A DNA stretch of 8,812 nucleotides, from the NCBI GenBank assembly GCA_903850275.1, contig CAINLH010000010.1, positions 1-8,812 of the forward strand, written 5' to 3'. A model generated the notes under the pieces. It ran no database searches. It worked only from the letters and a program-made list of their open reading frames with translations, and was not told the origin of the DNA. Within the stretch, counting starts at the first letter, position 1; each line of letters opens with the position of its first letter. Source of the stretch: an uncultured Acidimicrobium sp. (GTDB lineage: Bacteria; Actinomycetota; Acidimicrobiia; Acidimicrobiales; Ilumatobacteraceae). This document shows positions 6,116-8,812 of the stretch, piece after piece. A program made the position numbers and the translations under genes.

Positions 6116-7024
6116 CTGGACGTCACCGACAAAGGCTCGTTGGGTATGGTGCGTTGTAAACCCAAGTGAACGATAAAGCGAAAGCGCCGCCAGATTGTCG
6201 GCTGCTACATACAACATGCCAACAGGTGCGCCTTCGGCCGAGAGGTGCTGCAGTCCTGCAATGGTCAAGGCGCGCCCTAAACCGCGCCGAGCAAAATTCG
6301 GGTCTACGGCAATGACGTAAATTTCACCTAGATGCGGTGTGGTGTCTGTGTGAAGTTTGGTCCAGCAGAATCCAGCGAGTTGGTCATTTTCGTGATGCAG
6401 CAACAAGCCTTTGGGGTTGAACCATCTAGTTGCAAAACGAGAGGCAAGTGTTTCGGTGGACCAATGGCCTTGCTCGGGGTGGTCGGCAAACGCGCGGTTG
6501 TTTACTTCCAGCCATTGGGCTTCGTCTGTGCCAACTCGGAAGGCACAAGTTTCAATGTCGGTTGAATGAGCGAGCGGCAATTGCACGCGCAACTGCAGCA
6601 TGGTTCGTCCTGGCGACAAACCAATGTCGGCAGCAAGACTTGCGTATGTCGGGGTTGGTTCAAATACCCACCAGTGAACATGGCCGCCACCTTCAGCCCG
6701 GATGATGTCGATTGCAGCGCGTAACATTTCGGGGCCAATGGTGGTCATCTCGTATCGATGATGCGGGTGAACTACCAAGTCGAGCGACCAAGATTCGTTG
6801 CCACGCGAAACTTGACAGTACGCAACGAGGTGGTCGTGGTCGTCTTGTACGCCGAGCAAACCAGCAAACCCTGGGCGGCCGCCCTGGCGCAGATCAAGCC
6901 ACATGTGGTCGGAAAGAGGTCGTTGTCCATCTGCGCGCTCTACGGCTTCCAGTAGCGAATCGATGTCGGCCATTGCCTCAGCCAGCTCGGCACCTGCTCG
7001 GCGCTGAAGAATGGTGAGTGACAT
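6113..7024 (-). CDS. mshD: Mycothiol synthase (acetyl-CoA:Cys-GlcN-Ins acetyltransferase)
   Basis: MshD catalyses the last step of mycothiol synthesis, acetylating the cysteine amine of Cys-GlcN-Ins with acetyl-CoA. The 303-aa protein has the typical tandem GNAT architecture: a degenerate N-terminal GNAT (about 1-150) and an active C-terminal one (about 155-300). Diagnostic motifs are NRAFADHPEQGHW (176-188), FCWTKLH (219-225), GEIYVIAVDP (233-242; Glu234 corresponds to the catalytic Glu of the family), the acetyl-CoA loop ARRGLGRAL (245-253), and LYVAADNLAALSLYRSLGF (271-289) with the conserved Tyr284. ATG 7024 starts 30 bp from nth, which is transcribed the other way. There is no Shine-Dalgarno, but TATCCT lies 7 nt upstream. 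This gene is the clearest evidence that the host is actinobacterial, since mycothiol is the main low-molecular-weight thiol in that phylum. Confidence 0.96.
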   Translation of the reverse strand: MSLTILQRRAGAELAEAMADIDSLLEAVERADGQRPLSDHMWLDLRQGGRPGFAGLLGVQDDHDHLVAYCQVSRGNESWSLDLVVHPHHRYEMTTIGPEMLRAAIDIIRAEGGGHVHWWVFEPTPTYASLAADIGLSPGRTMLQLRVQLPLAHSTDIETCAFRVGTDEAQWLEVNNRAFADHPEQGHWSTETLASRFATRWFNPKGLLLHHENDQLAGFCWTKLHTDTTPHLGEIYVIAVDPNFARRGLGRALTIAGLQHLSAEGAPVGMLYVAADNLAALSLYRSLGFTTHHTQRAFVGDVQ

Positions 7025-7031
7025 GGGTGTC

Positions 7032-7037
7032 AGGATA
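7032..7037 (-). promoter_or_regulatory. Candidate leaderless -10 element of mshD
   Basis: On the minus strand TATCCT is followed by 7 nt and the mshD ATG, with no Shine-Dalgarno between. The hexamer overlaps a perfect 8-bp palindrome GGATATCC (7033-7040) in the middle of the 30-bp mshD/nth divergent gap, so any protein bound there would affect both genes. The -35 region would lie inside nth and has no clear match. Confidence 0.45.
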
Positions 7038-7054
7038 TCCGTGCTGGATGACTA

Positions 7055-7777
7055 GTGTTCGCACCTGTGGCAACAGTAAAGGTGAACAAGAAAATTGCCG
7101 ATCGCGCAACAGAGGTGTTGAAGCGGCTGAAGGTGATCTACCCAGAAGCAATTTGCGAGCTCACACATGACAGCGCATTTCAGTTGCTTGCAGCAACAAT
7201 TCTTTCGGCGCAATGCACAGATGCGCGCGTAAACATGGTGACGCCAGCCCTATTCGCAGAATTTCCTACCGCCGAGAAACTCTCTGTTGCCAATGTTGAG
7301 AGAGTGGAGGAACTGGTCCGCTCCACGGGGTTTTACCAAACAAAGGCAAAGAATCTCATCGGTATGGCACGCGGTGTTGTCGACAGATTCGGCGGCGAAG
7401 TTCCAACTGCAATTGAGGATCTTGTTACGTTGCCCGGAGTTGGGCGCAAAACCGCCAATGTGTTGCGAAGCGTGGTCTTCGACTTGCCTGGCTTGGCGGT
7501 AGACACGCACGTTGGACGCTTATCGCGAAGGCTTGGGTTAACCAAAGAGGAAGACCCAGTGAAAGTGGAATATGCGCTCAACGCAATGTTCCCACCGCAG
7601 GAATGGGGCGGATTCGGACTTCGATTGATCTTGCACGGTAGGCGCGTGTGCGATGCGAAGAAGCCGCAGTGCCAAGTATGCGAGTTTGCCGACATTTGTC
7701 CATCGTCCGAGCTTCCAAGATCCAAAATGGCAAAATCAGCAGGTTCTAAAAAGCCTGCAGCAAAAAAAGCTCGATAA
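7055..7777 (+). CDS. nth: Endonuclease III (DNA glycosylase/AP lyase)
   Basis: Nth removes oxidised pyrimidines and cleaves the abasic site in base-excision repair. The 240-aa protein shows every family hallmark: ILSAQCTDARVN (50-61), the helix-hairpin-helix LPGVGRKTANVL (126-137) with catalytic Lys132, Asp150 in LAVDTHVGR, and a [4Fe-4S] loop CX6CX2CX5C (Cys199, Cys206, Cys209, Cys215). It ends in a Lys/Ala-rich basic tail (KKPAAKKAR) that may add nonspecific DNA affinity. I follow GTG 7055, preceded by TGGA with 6-nt spacing, but GTG 7067 and GTG 7082 are in frame and the conserved part begins around residue 14, so the N-terminus is uncertain by up to nine residues. It is divergent from mshD and followed by three strong hairpins. 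Confidence 0.96.
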   Translation: MFAPVATVKVNKKIADRATEVLKRLKVIYPEAICELTHDSAFQLLAATILSAQCTDARVNMVTPALFAEFPTAEKLSVANVERVEELVRSTGFYQTKAKNLIGMARGVVDRFGGEVPTAIEDLVTLPGVGRKTANVLRSVVFDLPGLAVDTHVGRLSRRLGLTKEEDPVKVEYALNAMFPPQEWGGFGLRLILHGRRVCDAKKPQCQVCEFADICPSSELPRSKMAKSAGSKKPAAKKAR

Positions 7778-7790
7778 GCCGTTACATTGT

Positions 7791-7825
7791 GCACTCGCGC
7801 GAGGCGTTTCGCTTTCGCGCGGTGC
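7791..7825 (+). other. Strong imperfect hairpin 13 nt after the nth stop
   Basis: GCAC (7791-7794) pairs with GTGC (7822-7825). After one bulged T, CGCGCGA (7796-7802) pairs with TCGCGCG (7815-7821). After another bulged T, GGCG (7803-7806) pairs with CGCT (7810-7813) round a TTT loop. That is about 15 base pairs, mostly G-C, with two single-base bulges. There is no T-tract after it, so it could be a tailless terminator, a 3'-end stabiliser of nth mRNA, or part of a structured RNA with the next two hairpins. Confidence 0.65.
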
Positions 7826-7826
7826 T

Positions 7827-7851
7827 GGTCTCGGGTCCGCCGCCTGAGATC
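7827..7851 (+). other. Second hairpin of the post-nth cluster
   Basis: GGTCTCGGG (7827-7835) pairs with CCTGAGATC (7843-7851), nine pairs of which two are G-T, enclosing the 7-nt loop TCCGCCG. It begins one base after the first hairpin ends. The two G-T wobbles pair in RNA of the plus strand but become C/A mismatches on the minus strand, which favours plus-strand transcription as the selected form. Confidence 0.55.
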
Positions 7852-7858
7852 GCGTGCC

Positions 7859-7880
7859 AAGGGCCCCTCACGGGGCCTTT
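7859..7880 (+). terminator. Intrinsic terminator between nth and the 79-aa gene/trpE unit
   Basis: AAGGGCCCC (7859-7867) pairs with GGGGCCTTT (7872-7880) around a TCAC loop, nine pairs with one G-T. It is followed by GTCATTTGTCTGGTTTATT, T-rich but not a clean run. It ends 59 nt before the next start codon and is well placed to separate nth from the trpE transcript. The loss of one pair to a C/A mismatch on the minus strand, and the absence of a minus-strand gene nearby, favour plus-strand use. Confidence 0.8.
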
Positions 7881-7927
7881 GTCATTTGTCTGGTTTATTC
7901 GTCAGCACAACGTGCAAGCCTCGCGTC

Positions 7928-7933
7928 TAAGAT
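7928..7933 (+). promoter_or_regulatory. Candidate leaderless -10 element of the 79-aa gene and trpE
   Basis: TAAGAT is followed by exactly 6 nt and then ATG 7940, so transcription would begin at the A of the start codon. There is no Shine-Dalgarno in the six bases GCAGCG. It lies downstream of the terminator at 7859-7880, so this is a fresh promoter. The -35 region (around 7905-7911) has no recognisable match. It is the closest of the four hexamers to the TATAAT consensus. Confidence 0.55.
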
Positions 7934-7939
7934 GCAGCG

Positions 7940-8179
7940 ATGCCTGCTGACATTTCCGGGAACACCGCCAGCACTCGGGCCGAGCTTTCTGCTCTTGTCG
8001 ACACGCTGGAGCGCTCGCGCGAAAGGCTCAGCGCACTTGCGCAGTCGCGAGCCATGGCAATCCGCGACCCAAACAACGCCGATGCCGGCGACGACTTATT
8101 GACCGCAATCTATGAAGCCGAGCGCGGCGTGAACACGGCGCTGCGCTTGGTGCTGCGTGCATCGCGACAGGGCCGCTAA
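7940..8179 (+). CDS. 79-aa helical protein of unknown function, coupled to trpE
   Basis: I do not recognise this family. The product is 79 residues, has no Cys or Trp, no signal peptide and no membrane helix. It reads as two amphipathic helices, roughly 11-40 (STRAELSALVDTLERSRERL and onward) and 52-76 (DLLTAIYEAERGVNTALRL), separated by a charged turn IRDPNNADAG, so a helical hairpin that oligomerises or binds a partner is likely. Its reality as a gene is supported by position: its TAA shares one base with the trpE ATG (TAATG), and a TAAGAT element sits 6 nt before its ATG with nothing else to serve trpE. It could be a small regulator or stabiliser of anthranilate synthase or simply a passenger. 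A degenerate chorismate mutase was considered, but the Arg/Asp/Lys active-site pattern of that family is not seen. Confidence 0.7.
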   Translation: MPADISGNTASTRAELSALVDTLERSRERLSALAQSRAMAIRDPNNADAGDDLLTAIYEAERGVNTALRLVLRASRQGR

Positions 8180-8812
8180 TGCAAATCTTTCCATCACGCC
8201 AAGATTTCCATTTTCTCTCCGTCAACTTCACCGTTGTTCCCGTATGGACAGAAATTTTGGCCGACGTAGAGACCCCCGTTGCTGCATACATGAAGTTGGT
8301 GGGGGACAAGCCTGGGTTCTTGCTCGAGTCGGTCGAGCACGGGGGCAGTTGGAGCCGATACTCATTCGTTGGTCGTAACGCATTAGCAACGCTGCAAATG
8401 CGCAATGGAAACATGGTCGTCTCGGGGGCCGTGCCAGAGGACATTGACCTCGACCATGGCATGCTCGGCGCGATGGAGTCGTTGTTGTCTATATATAAGG
8501 CACCAGTAATGGAGGAGTTGCCTCCGTTGCAAGGCGGCCTCATGGGCTTCCTGGGCTACGACATTGTCCGCGAAATAGAAAACCTTCCAAATGCTCCCCG
8601 CGATGTTCACGAGTTTCCCGATGCTGTCGTCAGCATGATCGGTTCGCTGGTTGCGTTTGACCATTGGCGTCAGCGTGCGTATGTCTTAGAAAGCGTTCCG
8701 CTTGTCGATCGCAACTCACTTGAAATCGATGCTGCATACGATGCAGCGATCGAGCGCATCCACGCCGCTGTTAACGACCTCACTCAGCCACTTGCGTATG
8801 TTGCGGCGGAGC
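8179..8812 (+). CDS. trpE: Anthranilate synthase component I, 5' part
   Basis: This frame is open from ATG 8179 to the window end, giving the N-terminal 211 residues. TrpE converts chorismate to anthranilate with the TrpG glutaminase subunit, the committed step of tryptophan synthesis. The opening FPSRQDF...TVVPVWTEILAD and TPVAAYMKLVGD is typical of actinobacterial and similar TrpE proteins. LLES (48-51) is the feedback tryptophan-binding motif, followed by WSRYSFVG (58-65). The segment LQGGLMGFLGYDIVREIE (117-134) is the conserved Gly-rich/YD element of the N-terminal domain. The chorismate-binding catalytic half lies beyond the window. The presence of LLES separates it from PabB only partly, but the whole N-terminus favours TrpE. 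Its ATG overlaps the stop of the 79-aa gene. I see no leader peptide with clustered Trp codons upstream, so control by classical attenuation is not evident. Confidence 0.93.
   Translation, partial: MQIFPSRQDFHFLSVNFTVVPVWTEILADVETPVAAYMKLVGDKPGFLLESVEHGGSWSRYSFVGRNALATLQMRNGNMVVSGAVPEDIDLDHGMLGAMESLLSIYKAPVMEELPPLQGGLMGFLGYDIVREIENLPNAPRDVHEFPDAVVSMIGSLVAFDHWRQRAYVLESVPLVDRNSLEIDAAYDAAIERIHAAVNDLTQPLAYVAAE

Noticed and set aside
7821..7880. Possible SRP (4.5S) RNA, because of GGTGCTGGT, GTCCG and GCGTGCC-like stretches
   Set aside because: The essential tetraloop/internal-loop signature around GGAAG...GCAGCC is missing and the fold is three separate hairpins rather than one long one.
7881..7939. 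Tryptophan attenuator or T-box upstream of trpE
   Set aside because: No leader frame with clustered Trp codons and no T-box motifs; the structured region lies upstream of the likely promoter, so it would not be part of the trpE transcript.
7940..8179. 79-aa product as an AroQ-type chorismate mutase next to trpE
   Set aside because: Size and helicity fit, but the conserved N-terminal Arg, the central Lys/Arg-Asp pattern and the Gln/Glu near the C-terminus of AroQ are not seen.

Overview
The window looks like a chromosomal, housekeeping stretch of an actinobacterium of moderate G+C. The strongest lineage markers are a mycothiol synthase (MshD), since mycothiol is an actinobacterial thiol, and a DUF3499-type small Cys/His protein, a family I know only from Actinobacteria. 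The moderate base composition and the protein flavour suggest an Acidimicrobiia-like (for example Ilumatobacteraceae-like) aquatic lineage, but that placement is inference. I see no mobile element, phage gene, CRISPR array or defence island.

Layout. 1-1965 (+) is a tightly packed run: the 3' end of a PotC-type polyamine/solute ABC permease, a D-2-hydroxyacid dehydrogenase that overlaps it by ATGA, and a membrane-anchored J-domain protein starting one base after the dehydrogenase stop. A tRNA-Val(CAC) follows at 1992-2064. Thirteen bases after the tRNA comes a DUF3499 gene with a TTG start and the only clear Shine-Dalgarno in the window. It carries an in-frame 21-bp tandem repeat. An SRPBCC-fold protein (2750-3184) follows. 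It converges with the minus-strand run mshD (7024-6113), M3-family oligopeptidase (6103-4286) and rlmN (4248-3190); the two stop codons are 5 bp apart. nth (endonuclease III) starts 30 bp from mshD on the plus strand. It is followed by three back-to-back hairpins (7791-7880), the last resembling an intrinsic terminator. The final transcript starts with a 79-aa unknown protein coupled by TAATG to trpE, which runs off the window end.

How the genes work together. Most are independent housekeeping functions: thiol redox (MshD), peptide turnover (M3 peptidase), rRNA methylation (RlmN), DNA base-excision repair (Nth), tryptophan synthesis entry (TrpE) and uptake (ABC permease). The most notable cross-gene signal is regulatory. 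Four starts without a usable Shine-Dalgarno (mshD, M3 peptidase, rlmN and the 79-aa gene) each have a TANNNT hexamer 6-7 nt before the start codon, the arrangement expected for leaderless mRNAs. If this is real, the minus-strand run is not a simple operon but has a promoter at each gene. Other points worth a look are the small gene fused translationally to trpE, the three-hairpin cluster after nth, the J-domain/TM/four-Cys protein, the atypical T-loop of the tRNA, and the repeat-extended DUF3499 protein.
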